NCBI RefSeq assembly: GCF_020283565.1
Contig: NC_060063.1
Span: forward strand, 36,418,635-36,482,634
DNA length: 64,000 bases
From: Trifolium pratense
Lineage: Eukaryota > Streptophyta > Magnoliopsida > Fabales > Fabaceae
Direction: 5' to 3'
The notes under the pieces were generated by a model that did no database searches, had not been told where the DNA came from, and saw nothing but the letters and a program-made list of their open reading frames with translations. The position numbers and the translations under genes are program-made. Positions 1 through 10,054 of this stretch are shown piece by piece (position 1 is the stretch's first letter; each line of letters opens with the position of its first letter).

Positions 1-1
1 A

Positions 2-313
2 TTCCTTTTTGACATATGCGTTTCCGCTTCTTCTGCTCAAAATCAGCGGAGTTATAGTAGACCATTCAGACAAGAGCAATCGAGATCTAGCAGCTTTTTT
101 CCTTCATTCGCGAGTGAGGTTGACCGTGGCATTATTGACTACAAATTAATACATATTACTCAGCCATTATTTTCATCAAATTTTGGATTAGTGCTACAAT
201 ATAATGTTCACAAATTTTTCAAGCGTGGTTACAACTTAGCTGCCACCATCGTCACATTACTCGTTCTTGTCCAAACATGTTACACATTCGTTGCCTATCA
301 CTTTCCGAAGTAA
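2..313 (+). CDS. C-terminal part of an unidentified membrane protein (partial, start off window)
   Basis: An open frame runs from the left edge to a TAA at 311-313, about 103 codons with no ATG needed inside the window. The N-terminal half is Ser/Arg/Gln-rich (SYSRPFRQEQSRSSSSF). The C-terminal half ends in a hydrophobic stretch (ATIVTLLVLVQTCYTFVAY) that could span a membrane, followed by a short tail HFPK. The layout, a terminal helix followed by a very short tail, resembles the end of plant DUF247/UPF0481 proteins, but no diagnostic N-terminal motif is visible, so this is a guess. It could also be a chance open frame or a decayed exon. The downstream 110 bp looks like ordinary AT-rich 3' flank. 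Confidence 0.35.
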   Translation, partial: FLFDICVSASSAQNQRSYSRPFRQEQSRSSSFFPSFASEVDRGIIDYKLIHITQPLFSSNFGLVLQYNVHKFFKRGYNLAATIVTLLVLVQTCYTFVAYHFPK

Positions 314-426
314 ACCGCTTTGTATTAGTAGTTTAATAACCAAAAGTTATTAGTTTGATATCTCCAATTACAAAAGAGCATGAATTTCATCCTGTATCTC
401 TGTTATCCTCTGTCATTATACAAAAA

Positions 427-949
427 TTAGGCTAAATTATATATTTATTCCTCAAATTTATTTTATGTTTCACTTTAGTCCCTTAAATTTTCTTTGTTTC
501 ATTTTAATTCTATAAATTACAAACACTGGATTATTTGATCCTTTAAGTTTTTTCGTTTTATGGTAGTCTTTAATTTTTTTCGTTTTATGTTGGTCTCTAA
601 ATTGTCTAAAGTTGGTATCTGAAAGTATTAAATTGTCCAAAATTCAAAACTTAAGGGACTAAAATGAAATAATATTTTTTTTAAGCAAACAAACTTCAAA
701 TTAATTTCAGGTTAGTCATTTCCGTTAGTTTTGTCAGTAACACCGTTTGAACAGTACACGTGTCAGTGTGTCTAAGTGTCACGTGTCAGTCCACATATGC
801 AAATTGATTGCTATGTGACAAAATTGACGGAAATGACTAACTTGAAACCTAAAATAAACGTAAGAGACCAAATTGCTACTTTTTAAACGTAAGGGACCAA
901 ATTGAAACCGAAAATAAACGTAAGGGACAAAATATTTAGTTAAGCCTAA
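427..949. mobile_element. MITE-like element with TTAGGCTTAA-type inverted ends
   Basis: The left end begins TTAGGCTAAATTATATATTT. The right end, read in reverse complement, begins TTAGGCTTAACTAAATATTT, so the termini form an imperfect inverted repeat. Both ends continue into alternating phrases of the type 'taagggacc(a)aattgaaacc', a well-known degenerate repeat of plant genomes. No coding capacity is visible. A related element with better preserved ends is at 52139-52543, and a right-end fragment is at 2035-2098. Confidence 0.55.
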
Positions 950-1055
950 TTTTTTTTTAGCAACCAAACATTAATTGATACGCATAGGTTAAAGTTAATT
1001 GATAGCAAATTTAAGAATTTGAGTCACTCAATAAAAGAGGGAAAAAATGATATAA

Positions 1056-2034
1056 CACCCCAACTATTTTATCTAGAATATTAGCCGAGACATAAATAAA
1101 AGGATTGGGATACGTTAAAATTACTGAATTAAACTCGTTGTATATACCCATAAAACATAAAAGCCTTGTCATTATACAAGTATTGACTAAACTGAATTAT
1201 AACATTCCTGTCATAATGTAACTTAAAACTTACATCAGAGCCATAAATAACCAATCAATACAAATATACTATGACACTAACTTATACAACAACTTAATAG
1301 AATATTCAGATAAACAACGCCAATAACATCCAATGCCACTTTACTTCGACCAGTCCATAGTTCTCTGCTCAACAACCTGTTTATCTGTATCAAAAGGGAG
1401 TGGGGTGAGACAGTCACTTCGTCTCAATGGTTTCCTCGCTACCCATCTAGGTGCAACTATCCCTTACGAACCATTTTTGGAATCGATCGTTAATTCATTA
1501 CATTCATAAGAATGGCTTAAACATAATAATTCGCTTAATAGAAACTAAAGATGTATCACACAATAGTTATCTTGATTCATTTTATAGGAAGCTTCCGAGG
1601 TGAGTATATCTCGAAAGGTCCACTAAGGATGTACTCCTCTTAGGATGTCCTCCACTTAGGATGTTCTCCACTACCCGTTGTGACATAGCTATGCCACGTT
1701 GGTCTTACTCACATTAATTACTAAACGAATTTCCACTAATATACGGAAGTCATCTATAGCTTAAAGCTATACTGAACTGTGATTTGGGATTAACCACTAA
1801 CTTATCAACTATTCTAATTCTTAATGTTCTTAACTTAGCAGCCCATCCCGGGGGAACTAAATAGAATAGCTGATGCTCTCATGCGTCGATACACATTAAC
1901 ACACATTTAGACAATTTAGGATTTACTTATATTGTGCTAAGCACTTAGAGTTCACGAATAGATTAACAGTTACAAAGTTCAGTCAACTCCAAATGATCTC
2001 CACAATATAAACCAAAATCGAATATGATGTTAAT
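1056..2034. repeat. LTR-retrotransposon-like noncoding fragment
   Basis: This roughly 1-kb gene-free stretch starts with 'tataacacccc', similar to the TGTAACACCC start of many plant LTRs. It carries a GC-richer block around 1380-1480 of the sort seen in LTR leaders. No ORF, primer site or second LTR copy is visible, so it is called only as a probable LTR fragment. It separates two partial copies of the 'taagggaccaaattg' repeat (427-949 and 2035-2098), which suggests it was inserted between repeat copies. Confidence 0.3.
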
Positions 2035-2300
2035 GTGTAATCTATGGGACCAAATTGAAACCTAAAATAAACGTAAGGGACCAAATGTGTAGTTAAGCCA
2101 AAAAATTATTTGCGTCTATATTAAGCTAACCCACATTCTTAATTTTGCTATCAATTAATCTTAATCTATGCGTATCAATCAATGTTTGGTTGCTAAACTT
2201 TTTTATTTGCGCCTATAATAAATCAACCTACATTCTTAATTTATACATGTCAATCAACGTTTGACTGCTAAAAAAATTGTTTTGCGCCTATAATAAGCAT
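2035..2300. repeat. MITE end fragment plus degenerate tandem units
   Basis: 2035-2098 repeats the right end of the 427-949 element in the same orientation. It is followed by three degenerate tandem units that begin 'tttgcg(c/t)ctata' near 2110, 2208 and 2281 and contain 'cattcttaatt' and 'atcaatcaa(t/c)gttt'. Part of the unit (about 2140-2200) is present in reverse complement at 953-1030. The stretch from 2300 to 2680 is plain AT-rich sequence in which I see nothing else. Confidence 0.5.
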
Positions 2301-2680
2301 AATTTTTGCACCACACATGTTGGAAAATTTTACATTAGAAAATTCTTAGTTAACTAACCTTCATCGATTAAAGAAAAATTTGTTTATTAGTTTTGTAATT
2401 ATTTTTATAATATTTTTTTCAACCCGCTACCTAATTTTCAACCCTAATTCTTTCGGATACCTTTTCATTTTCCACATTAAACTAAATAAATTTTCACTAG
2501 AAACTTCCACTATTTAATTCAATTCCAAATATTTCAAATATACAATTCCAAAATAAATTTAAAAAGATACGAATAAAACTTTCAATGTAATCTATAAGAA
2601 AGTATTTCATAATATAACATAATTTCGGTTGTATGAATTTTATCCAAGTATTTTTTATTGTTACATATTATGACTGATTA

Positions 2681-2711
2681 GACCCGTGCACCGCACGGGT
2701 CGAAGTTCTAG
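2681..2711 (+). mobile_element. Helitron 3' terminus
   Basis: 2681-2701 is a 9-bp perfect stem, GACCCGTGC and GCACGGGTC, with a 3-nt loop. It is followed after six bases by CTAG at 2708-2711 and then T at 2712. Plant Helitrons end in a GC-rich hairpin about ten bases before CTRR and insert between A and T, so this is a textbook 3' end. The matching 5' end (TC next to A) could not be placed with confidence in the upstream AT-rich DNA. Much of 1.0-2.7 kb could belong to a non-autonomous Helitron. Confidence 0.7.
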
Positions 2712-3093
2712 TACAAATCAACAATAAGAAGAAATCAAGATAAGATTTTTATCCAAAAAATAAATCGTCAAAAAAGATATTATAAAATAAAAATAAAAAT
2801 AAAGATATGATAAAGGAATGGAGAGAGAGAGAACGATATTTACGGCAATTGATTTTTATAGAATCTAACTAATAAATACAAAAGTTTTAGTAAAAAAGAT
2901 ATACTCCTTTAAACTTTTGTCAAAAAAAAAAAAAAAAAACTTTTCATAATTAATAAGAAACATTTTTTTTTTTAAGCAAATTAATAAGAAACTTCCCTAA
3001 ATAGAAATATATAAATATGTGGACACTCATTCATTCCACTGCACACTTTTTATAGAGACAAACTTTGTTATCTTTTTCAGCGGAGCAACAACA

Positions 3094-3729
3094 ATGATAA
3101 CATATCATATCAAGATCACACTCTTTGTACCATGCAATGAAATCGAAGATGATGTTCCAAGCAAGGCTCTTACAGAAAAAGAGGAAACAATCACTAAAGT
3201 TGTTTCACATAATGAACTAATAAAAGATCTTGATGCTCAAAATGGTGCAATGTACTTGGATAAGGGAAGCACTAGTGGAGTCTCCTCTTCTAACACTGCA
3301 AATTATCTTCCAAAAGTAAAAGTTGAAGATGATGAAACTATGGTGAATGATGTGGCTGAGATCAAATTTGATGACCATGAGAATCAATTTAGCAATCAAG
3401 ATGTAGAAACTTTGAGGAAGAGTAGAAGACTCCCAAAACCCTCAATGAAAGCATTAGAAGCTGTTGTTGATAAGTACGAAAAGGAGACACGTTGCAAGAG
3501 GAGGCGAGGTGCAAAAACTTTGAGGAAGAGTAGTAAACCCTCAAAACCATCAACGAAAGCACTAGAGGCTGTTGCTGATAAGTACGAAGAGGAGACACGT
3601 TCCAAGAGCAGGCGAGGAGTAGAAACTCTGAGGAAGAGTAGAAGACTCCCAAAACCATCGACGAAAGCACTAGAAGCTGTCGTTGATAAGTATGATGAGG
3701 AGACAAGTTGCAAGAGGAGGCGAGTGTAA
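3094..3729 (+). pseudogene. 5'-truncated copy of the SANT/RERE-like gene, three 36-aa repeats
   Basis: The frame is open from 3019, but the only ATG before the homologous part is at 3094, right after a possible splice acceptor (tttttcag, 3073-3080). From about residue 20 the protein matches the last exon of the gene at 41032-44235: the KVVxHxELIKDL block, GAMYLDKGS, FAEIKFDD-like acidic segment, then three copies of a 36-residue Lys/Arg-rich repeat (ETLRKSRR, KPSTKALEAV, VDKYEEET, CKRRR). The SANT-domain exon is absent. It carries a segment (SSSNTANYLPKVKVEDDE) that the full copy lacks, so the copies diverged by independent indels. Homology continues into the 3' flank (3730-3795). It may be an expressed short gene, but a truncated duplicate is likelier. 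Confidence 0.65.
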
Positions 3730-4773
3730 GGTTTACAATGCATAATGAATATGACAAACTGATAAAAGTCATTCTTGTAGTTTTATTTCCTTTTACGTGT
3801 TTTTTTTTTTTTTTTTTTCTTTTTGTTGTTACTGGGATTCGATCACATCCGTCGGACAATTTGCAATATGTTACTGGAATTTTCAATTTTTTATTTGGTT
3901 TGTTTATGATTTTTCTTATTTGGTTTTGTTACTTAGAATTTGATCACTAACTAATTCCACTTCTCACCGATCCATGTGGTATATCTAATTATCAAGACAT
4001 GTAAAAAGTCCCAGCTGTTCAATAAAAGATTATATCCATCGACTAATATACAGTTCACTTGTATATGTTGAGCTCTTACACCTTAGTGGCTCAAGAGTCA
4101 AGACAACAACAATGTTCAATGCATAATGTAGTCACATAAAATCCATAACATGCAAAAATATGTCAATGACAGTTAATCAAATACCTATGGACAAAAGGTA
4201 AAGACAACAAGCAGTAACCACAACCACAATACATAAGGTTAGACTACGCCATAATCCTAACTGCAAGTGTTTTAAATAATTGCAGTCCACAACCACAATT
4301 ACTGCCTTAACAATGTTGAAAAGTACACAACTACCGTATTTATTTACGACTGCATTTTTCCACAATTGTTTTCACTTTCGGTATTTGAAATGTAACCACA
4401 GTTGCAACTGCACCGCTACTTGAAACCATTTTGAATCCAGCAACCTATTCCAGTATAGCTGGAATTCATGCAATAGATTATTAGACTAAACAAACATGGC
4501 GAGAGAAATTACTATCACAAAAAAGTATTCATGCCCATAAGTGCAAGCTAAAATCAACTTTCACATGAATTACTAGCCAATTATTAAGACTTATATACAT
4601 CGTGGTATTGAAAAAGGTTAACAAATTTAAAAACAAAACCAACATTTGTGTAAGTAGGAAATGCAAAACGTTAACTAAACTATCTCAAACTAGCTCCAAT
4701 CAAGTCCTGAACAAGTATTCAAATCGAATATGGAACACGATAACAAATTAAGGCTAAATACCTGAAAACTTGA
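3730..4773. other. Intergenic spacer between two convergent genes
   Basis: 3730-3795 matches the 3' flank of the SANT gene at 44236-44300. About 3980-4125 matches 47150-47290, including 'cagctgt(t/a)caataaaagattat' and 'tatgttgagctctt'. These matches mark a shared ancestral spacer. About 4200-4400 has repeated 'accacaa' and 'ctgca(g/a)t' phrases like those of a MITE relic, without clear ends. No gene is seen. Confidence 0.6.
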
Positions 4774-5928
4774 TCATGACATGCCGGTTTTGTCCATGGT
4801 TTGTGCAAGACTCAATTTTTCTTCATAAAGCTTTAATAGATAAGATGTCTCCTCCTTAAAACGTTTTATACACGTATCAAGAAACACCTGCTCAGACACT
4901 ACAAATGGACAAGTTAAGCTTGCATCCTTTTTTCGCAAACCTTTCTTCAGCAGAAATTGAACAACTGAGGCCCTTGGAATGATACTTTTTTCCAAACTAT
5001 TCGATAAAACCGACGGTCCTTTTGCAAGGGCAAGCACATCCCAACCCAACTGATTGACCCAAAAGCTCATCACTAAATTAATTTTATTAATGGATACCAA
5101 CATACAGTGAGGTTTCTTTCTAAATGCTTCATGAGCATCTTCATAAGACCACCCCCACTTCTTAAAAGCATCGACTTTTTCTTTCCACAATGTTTTGTTT
5201 ACAGTTAGTTTGGCTTCCAACGCTACACCAAAAGTTGTTTTTGAAGGATTAAACCCTAAATTCTTTAATTCCTCCACTAAATTCAGCATCTCACATTTCT
5301 GGAATACCCAACTATTCGTCCGAAGCAATTTTGCAATGCTCGAGTCTGCAACTCCATTCTCAACCAAGATTGTGATGTTGTGTGGCACACGATGCTCACA
5401 AAGTAAAGCTGGATATCGTATTGCACTAGCAATAATGTCCATGTCTGATTGCAAGAATCTATAAAGCAATTCATAGGTTGGGACTATATGATTCTCCACG
5501 CTTGTAGACAAGATTCTGGGTCTCTTACTGACAAGGTTAACAATGTCAGAGTTAGAAGCACCTTTGGAGAGTAAAAATTGAAACTTTGGCAATACCCTTA
5601 TGGAGGGGTTGCAGGAAAGTAGCCCTGGTAACTTTGCAATGATATCGCGAAGTTGGGAGTTAGAGAATCCATTGGTTCTAAAGAATGTGATAACAGAATC
5701 AGGTTTTTGGGCAGTCTTAAAACTAAGATGGTAGGTTGAGCAATGTTTGGATGCAGATTGTGGGGAGAACCCAAAATTGTTTATGAGGTAGGAGACTGCA
5801 AAAGTGGTTGAATCTGAAGTGTTGGTGCAAAAATGTGGAGAAAATGGTGATGGGTATTGGTAAGGTTTTGGTGGGAAAGTTAGGTTTTTGAGATAGAGAA
5901 AAGTTCTATGAAGATTTGTAGTTAACAT
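4774..5928 (-). CDS. mTERF-family protein, organelle-targeted, single exon
   Basis: This is a 384-aa intact ORF with an ATG (complement of 5926-5928) and no introns. mTERF proteins are helical-repeat nucleic-acid-binding proteins that act in mitochondria or plastids in transcription termination, RNA processing or translation. The first 45 or so residues are Ser/Thr/Pro/aromatic-rich with few acids, like a transit peptide. They are followed by SYLINNFGFSP, KPDSVITFF, FSNSQLRDIIAKLPGLL, FLLSKGASNSDIV and RPRILSTSVENHIVPTYELL. C-terminal hallmarks are WGWSYEDAHEAFRKKP, VMSFWVNQLGW, IIPRASVVQFLLKKGL and RFKEETSYLLKLYEEK. This is the expanded, intronless, legume/Arabidopsis-type clade. A related ORF lies at 48474-49457. 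The exact organelle and target cannot be told from sequence. Confidence 0.93.
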   Translation of the reverse strand: MLTTNLHRTFLYLKNLTFPPKPYQYPSPFSPHFCTNTSDSTTFAVSYLINNFGFSPQSASKHCSTYHLSFKTAQKPDSVITFFRTNGFSNSQLRDIIAKLPGLLSCNPSIRVLPKFQFLLSKGASNSDIVNLVSKRPRILSTSVENHIVPTYELLYRFLQSDMDIIASAIRYPALLCEHRVPHNITILVENGVADSSIAKLLRTNSWVFQKCEMLNLVEELKNLGFNPSKTTFGVALEAKLTVNKTLWKEKVDAFKKWGWSYEDAHEAFRKKPHCMLVSINKINLVMSFWVNQLGWDVLALAKGPSVLSNSLEKSIIPRASVVQFLLKKGLRKKDASLTCPFVVSEQVFLDTCIKRFKEETSYLLKLYEEKLSLAQTMDKTGMS

Positions 5929-6228
5929 TTAAAGGAAGAATCAAACGAATTGAACAATGTGAGAGAGAAATCAAACGAAACAATGCATGAATCAAAGAAT
6001 AAAACCCTAAACCCTATATGATAGGAACAGGTAAATGAAAGGAAAAGATAATGATTTGAAAAATTTGAACCCTAATTCCGATTGATTTCAAAGTTTATTG
6101 CAGAAAATTTGTTACCTGTTAGTTAGTTTAGTGTGAAACCAAATGGAAGCTGGAAGCTGAAGGAAGAATGAAGCTCCTCCTATTTGGAGAAGAATAGCGC
6201 AGGTTTTGAAAGTTTAAGGAAAACTTAA
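5929..6228 (-). other. Leader and promoter side of the mTERF gene
   Basis: On the minus strand this AT-rich stretch contains 'aacag|gtaaca' around 6110-6117, a possible splice donor of a 5'-UTR intron. Intronless plant mTERF genes often have such leader introns. The PIF-type transposon begins immediately upstream at 6229, so any promoter must overlap or lie within 300 bp of it. No clear TATA box was chosen. Confidence 0.4.
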
Positions 6229-6669
6229 GGGTCTGTTTGGTTCGGGGGTTTTGGAGTGGAGGGGAGGTGATATTTTCAATTTTTTATGTTTGGTTCAATT
6301 TTTTAGGAGGGAAGGTGACGGAGGAAGGGGAGGGATTCAAAACACATTTTAGACCATTTTTTGCTTCCCCCAAATTGGGGGGATTTGGAGGGGAGGGGAG
6401 GGGAGTAGAGTTATCAAAACGGGCGGCCCGGCCAATTTCGGGCCGGGCCGGTCGGGCTTCGGGCTTCGGGTTTCGTCGGGCCGGGCAAAAAAGCCCGGAT
6501 AAAAAACGGGCTACCAAAATTAGTGCCCGAGCCCGGCCCGGTACGGGTAGTCGGGCTTTCGGGCGGCCCGGTTTATTTTTTTTAATTTTTTTTTACTTCT
6601 AGTGCTCAAACTCAACCATGTAAATAATAACATTAATAATTCTCCCGCGTCCTATTTTTTACTCATCCG

Positions 6670-6670
<1 letters not shown>

Positions 6671-6732
<62 letters not shown>
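6671..6732. repeat. (TA)n microsatellite
   Basis: An uninterrupted run of TA dinucleotides of about 62 bp lies inside the nested hAT-type element, directly before the minisatellite. Confidence 0.95.
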
Positions 6733-6733
<1 letters not shown>

Positions 6734-6735
<2 letters not shown>

Positions 6736-7190
6736 ATTCTCGCGCGCCGTATTTTTACTGATCCCCTATCTATGAGTTTCTCGCGCGCTCTATTTTTACT
6801 CATCCACTACCTACGAGTTTCTCGTGCGTCATACTTTTACTCATCCGCTACCTAGTACCTACGACTTTCTCGCGCGCCCTATTTTTACTCATCCGCTACG
6901 TACGAGTTTCTCGCGCGCCATATTTTTACTCATCCACTACCTACGAGTTTCTCGCGCCCTATTTTTATGCATCCGCTACTTACGAGTTTCTCTTGCGTCA
7001 TATTTTTACTCATCCGCTACCTACGACTTTCTCGCGCGCCCTATTTTTACTCATCCGCTACGTACTAGTTTCTCGCGCGCCCTATTTTTATTCATCCACT
7101 ACATACGAGTTTCTCGCGCGTCCTATTTTTACCCATCCACTACCTACGAGTTTCTTGGGTGCCCTATTTTTACTCATCTGCTACTTAAGT
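6734..7190 (+). repeat. 41-bp minisatellite
   Basis: About eleven tandem units of roughly 41 bp, each containing 'tctcgcgcgcc', 'tatttttactcatcc' and 'gctacctacgag'. Units differ by point changes and a few indels (one unit near 6850 has a duplicated 'cctagta'). Because the unit is not a multiple of three, chance ORFs of 77 and 122 codons run through it in two frames with repetitive FLARPIFTHPL-like translations. These are not genes. Confidence 0.9.
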
Positions 7191-8308
7191 AGCGGACGGT
7201 GTTTTATAATTTATATTACAAACTAATTTCAAATCATCAAAAATTAAATTATTTATTTTTATATTTAATTTATTTTTTTAATTTTAATTTTTTCGGGCTT
7301 GCGGGCCGCTCGCGGCCCATTCTGGCTAGCCCATATTTTAATCGGGCTTTGTCGGGCCGGGCTAAAAAGCCCGGAAATAATTCGGGCTATGATTTTCAAA
7401 GCCCGAGCCCGGGAAAAAATCGGGCTTGGCGGGCCGGCCCATTCGGGCTAGCCCATTTTGACAGCTCTAGAGGGGAGGCATTAAATGTTATTACAATTTT
7501 AATTATGTTGACATAATTATCCTTATATTTATTTTTAAATACCAAAATTATCCTTACTTGCATTTTTAATGTTGCTAACTTGCTATTTTTTTGTGTCAAA
7601 AAAAAGACTTGCTACTTTTTTTTATAAAAAGAGAATTTGCTATTTGTTTAGGTTTTTGCTTACGTTTCTTATTTCCACACAATTTTCAATCTGTTGCATC
7701 GAATATACAATTTTGTCATATAATTATTTTGCCTAAGTTTATATTTTATTACATGTGATTAATTTATTTTATATAACTTTTTGCCTTTGCCTTTGCCTAT
7801 TACGTTAAATGTATATATATAATTTTTTTTATAAGATTAAATTTTAAATTTTTGTGTGCAGTTTAATTTTTATAAATTATTTATTAGATTCAATCAACCA
7901 TCAAGATAAAAAAAATTAACATCAACAAATAATTACATTTGTGGAGTTTCGAGTCTATTGAGTTCTTATATTTAAATATTTATAAAGTGAATAATTTTAA
8001 AATTATGAGACTCTTATAAATTATAAGGATAAAAAAGTAATTTAATTATATCATCCCTCCCCTCCCCTTGTGAACCAAACATATTTGCAATTAAAATCTA
8101 TCTTCTCCCCCTCCCCTTCCCTCTTTTGAACCAAACACATATGCAATTAAATTTTTTCCCTCCCCTCCCCTTCCCTCCCCTCTCCTCTATAAAAATCCCT
8201 CCCCTTCCCTTCTACTCTTTTAAACCAAACAGACCCTAATGGATAGTGTTATTTTTTTTTTTTTTTAATAATGAATTGGGATCGAACTAGAACCTATAAT
8301 ATACTAGT

Positions 8309-8432
8309 GACTTAGTATCGTGTTTTTTTTTTTTGTTTACAATGAGTTGAGAATCGAACCCATGACCTATAATATACTACCCAAACTCCTCACCACTAGA
8401 CCAAATCTAGTAGCCTGACTTAGGATCGTGTT
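8309..8432 (-). mobile_element. Short tRNA-derived SINE with target duplications
   Basis: On the minus strand, a tRNA-like head with A-box-like 'tggtctagtggtgag' and B-box-like 'gggttcgattctc' is followed by a poly(A) run. Near-identical direct repeats 'gacttagtatcgtgtt' (8309-8324) and 'gacttaggatcgtgtt' (8417-8432) flank it, giving a body of about 92 bp. An older degenerate copy with the same head lies directly to the left (about 8245-8308). Another head fragment is near 40600-40640. Confidence 0.7.
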
Positions 8433-8470
8433 ATTCTTTAAGAAAACTTAATCTATATAGATTTGATTAA

Positions 8471-8471
<1 letters not shown>

Positions 8472-8535
<64 letters not shown>
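8472..8535. repeat. (TAA)n microsatellite
   Basis: About 21 uninterrupted trinucleotide repeats. The next 290 bp up to 8826 is AT-rich with nothing recognisable beyond a short chance ORF. Confidence 0.95.
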
Positions 8536-8537
<2 letters not shown>

Positions 8538-8826
8538 TTGTTGTGGGTCGGGGAATATTTTATGATATTTTATTTTTTTTAGAATTTTAAAAAAAAAATT
8601 AATTCTATAAAAAAAATTGTATTACCTCAAAATATTTTTTTGGTACAAGATGAAGAAAAAAGGAAAAGACAAAAAGAAAATTATCTAGAAAAAATAGTCT
8701 CACTAGCATCAGTTAGTAGGAGAAGACTCATTCCATCCGGTAGTTTCAGTAGATTTTGGATTGAAAATTGTCAACTTGATAATAAAAATTGCAATCATTT
8801 AATTTGGACTCGATTTCAATCATTTA

Positions 8827-9012
8827 TATTTTGGTGAACACTCTGGTACAATGTTCAAAACCTGTTGGCGCCACGTCACTTCTTCCCGCCACGTCATGTT
8901 GTCTCACCATCTCGCCTACTGAGTCTTCATGGATCACTTTTGATTCGCTTTGCTAATTTTGGATTTAATGGGCCTAACTATATTTTCTTTCTAGTCCATT
9001 GTCCGGTCCACA
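8827..9012 (-). repeat. 3' LTR of the gypsy element, internally deleted
   Basis: It aligns with both ends of the 490-bp 5' LTR (37106-37595): 'ggtgaacactc' at one end, then 'tgttcaaaacctgttggcgcc', 'actgagtcttcatggatcac' and 'ctagtccattg' at the other. About 300 bp between 'gaacactc' and 'tgttcaaaac' is missing. A G-rich tract (minus-strand 'cttgggtggctg') just inside serves as the polypurine tract. The flanks show no convincing 5-bp target duplication. Confidence 0.75.
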
Positions 9013-9072
9013 GCCACCCAAGCACGAAGCTCGGTGAGGTGAAGTGCTTACATGAGAATTGAACGCATGTTC

Positions 9073-10049
9073 CTATTGCATCTCTGAAGATAAATAATTT
9101 AGCATGTTTTTCACATCCTTCTTGCACGTTCTTTCGCGCGCCATTTGAAAAACCACCTCGCGTGCCATTTCTCTCTTTTCTTCAATCATGTCAAGGTTTT
9201 CTTCTAGGACTCTGTTATTTTCTTCTAAGGTTATTGTCTCTCTACGCCAACTTGGTGGGTCTATCTCAACTAGGATCATTGCATCTGAACCGTAAACCAT
9301 TGTAAACGGTGCTTCTCTCGTTGAGGACTGAGGCGTGGTATGGTACGACCATAAAATGGGCGAGATATGAGCTACCCAAGCATCGCCTTTACTAGATAGT
9401 CTTCGTTTCAAACCTCTCAATATGACTTTGTTGGCGGATTCTGCTTGACCATTTGCTTGAGGATGTTCAACTGATATAAAAGTGTTTTGGATTACCTTTC
9501 CACGACAAAATTCAATGACCTTCTCACTGGCAAATTGAGTGCCATTGTTTGATACTATATATTTTGGCAATTCAAACCTGCAGATGATCTTTTTCCAATA
9601 GAACCTCTTAACTTTATCTGCCGAAATACTGGACACTTGTTCCGCCTCTATCCATTTGGTGAAGTAGTCCATAGCAACAATAATCCACCTTGCTTGCTTA
9701 TAACCATTGGAAATGGACCCACGATATCAACGCCCCACATGAAGAATGACCAAGGAGATAAGACAGATTTCAAAGGTTCTCCAGGAGCGTGATGTAAATC
9801 AGCGTGACGCTGGCATTTGTCACAGTTCCTAACATACATGGCGGTGTCGTCATGTAGATTTGGCTAGTAGAAATCTGCCCTTAGGATTTTTCCTGCTAAT
9901 GATCTTGATCCAATTTGACTTCCATAGGATCCATCATGTACTTCTTCCATAATCCGCTTCACCTCCTCTTCGCCGACACACAACAACATGGGCGAGGCAA
10001 ATCGTCTTTTGTATAACTTCTCACCAACCATGGAATACCAAGTCGCCAT
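9073..10049 (-). pseudogene. Gypsy integrase, inactivated
   Basis: The N-terminal zinc-binding part shows HDGSYGSQIG and NCDKC. The core follows with GVDIVGPFP, DYFTKWIEAE and HPQANGQAESANK, then a C-terminal tail. Damage is plain. An in-frame TAG (complement of 9864-9866) lies just after ILRADFY, where related elements have Trp. The frame shifts near 9650-9670, just ahead of DYFTKW. The second catalytic Asp of the DD(35)E triad reads Asn (VSNNGTQF). The protein would have joined element cDNA to host DNA. Confidence 0.9.
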
Positions 10050-10054
10050 CTTCC

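Larger units (their letters stand above)
6406..7469. mobile_element. hAT-type MITE nested in the PIF element
   Basis: The terminal inverted repeat is TAGAGTTATCAAAACGGGC on the left against TAGAGCTGTCAAAATGGGC (reverse complement of the right end). A perfect 8-bp target duplication, GAGGGGAG, flanks it at 6398-6405 and 7470-7477, which fits the hAT superfamily. Both arms consist of GC-rich, self-complementary CGGGCCGGGC phrases. Between the arms lie a long (TA)n run and a 41-bp minisatellite. No transposase is encoded, so it depends on an element elsewhere. Confidence 0.8.
6229..8236. mobile_element. PIF/Harbinger-type non-autonomous DNA transposon
   Basis: The ends are GGGTCTGTTTGGTT at 6229 and its exact complement AACCAAACAGACCC ending at 8236. 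Both are flanked by TAA (6226-6228 and 8237-8239), the 3-bp target duplication of PIF/Harbinger and Tourist-like elements. Subterminal regions are rich in GGGGAGG on the left and CCTCCCC on the right. No transposase is present. About 1.06 kb of the 2.0 kb is a nested hAT-type element (6406-7469). The remaining right arm (7470-8050) is AT-rich with no ORF. Confidence 0.8.

Noticed and set aside
3389..3886. Minus-strand ORFs of 165 and 115 codons opposite the SANT fragment
   Set aside because: Mirror frames of the 108-bp repeat, the same effect as at 43566-44350.
6824..7226. ORFs of 122 and 77 codons with repetitive FLARPIFTHPL-like translations
   Set aside because: They are translations of the 41-bp minisatellite in two frames. 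No real start context or family.
8340..8416. Possible tRNA gene (B box GGTTCGATTC on the minus strand)
   Set aside because: No cloverleaf can be formed. A poly(A) tail and target duplications identify a SINE. The same applies to 39543-39676 and 39859-40084.
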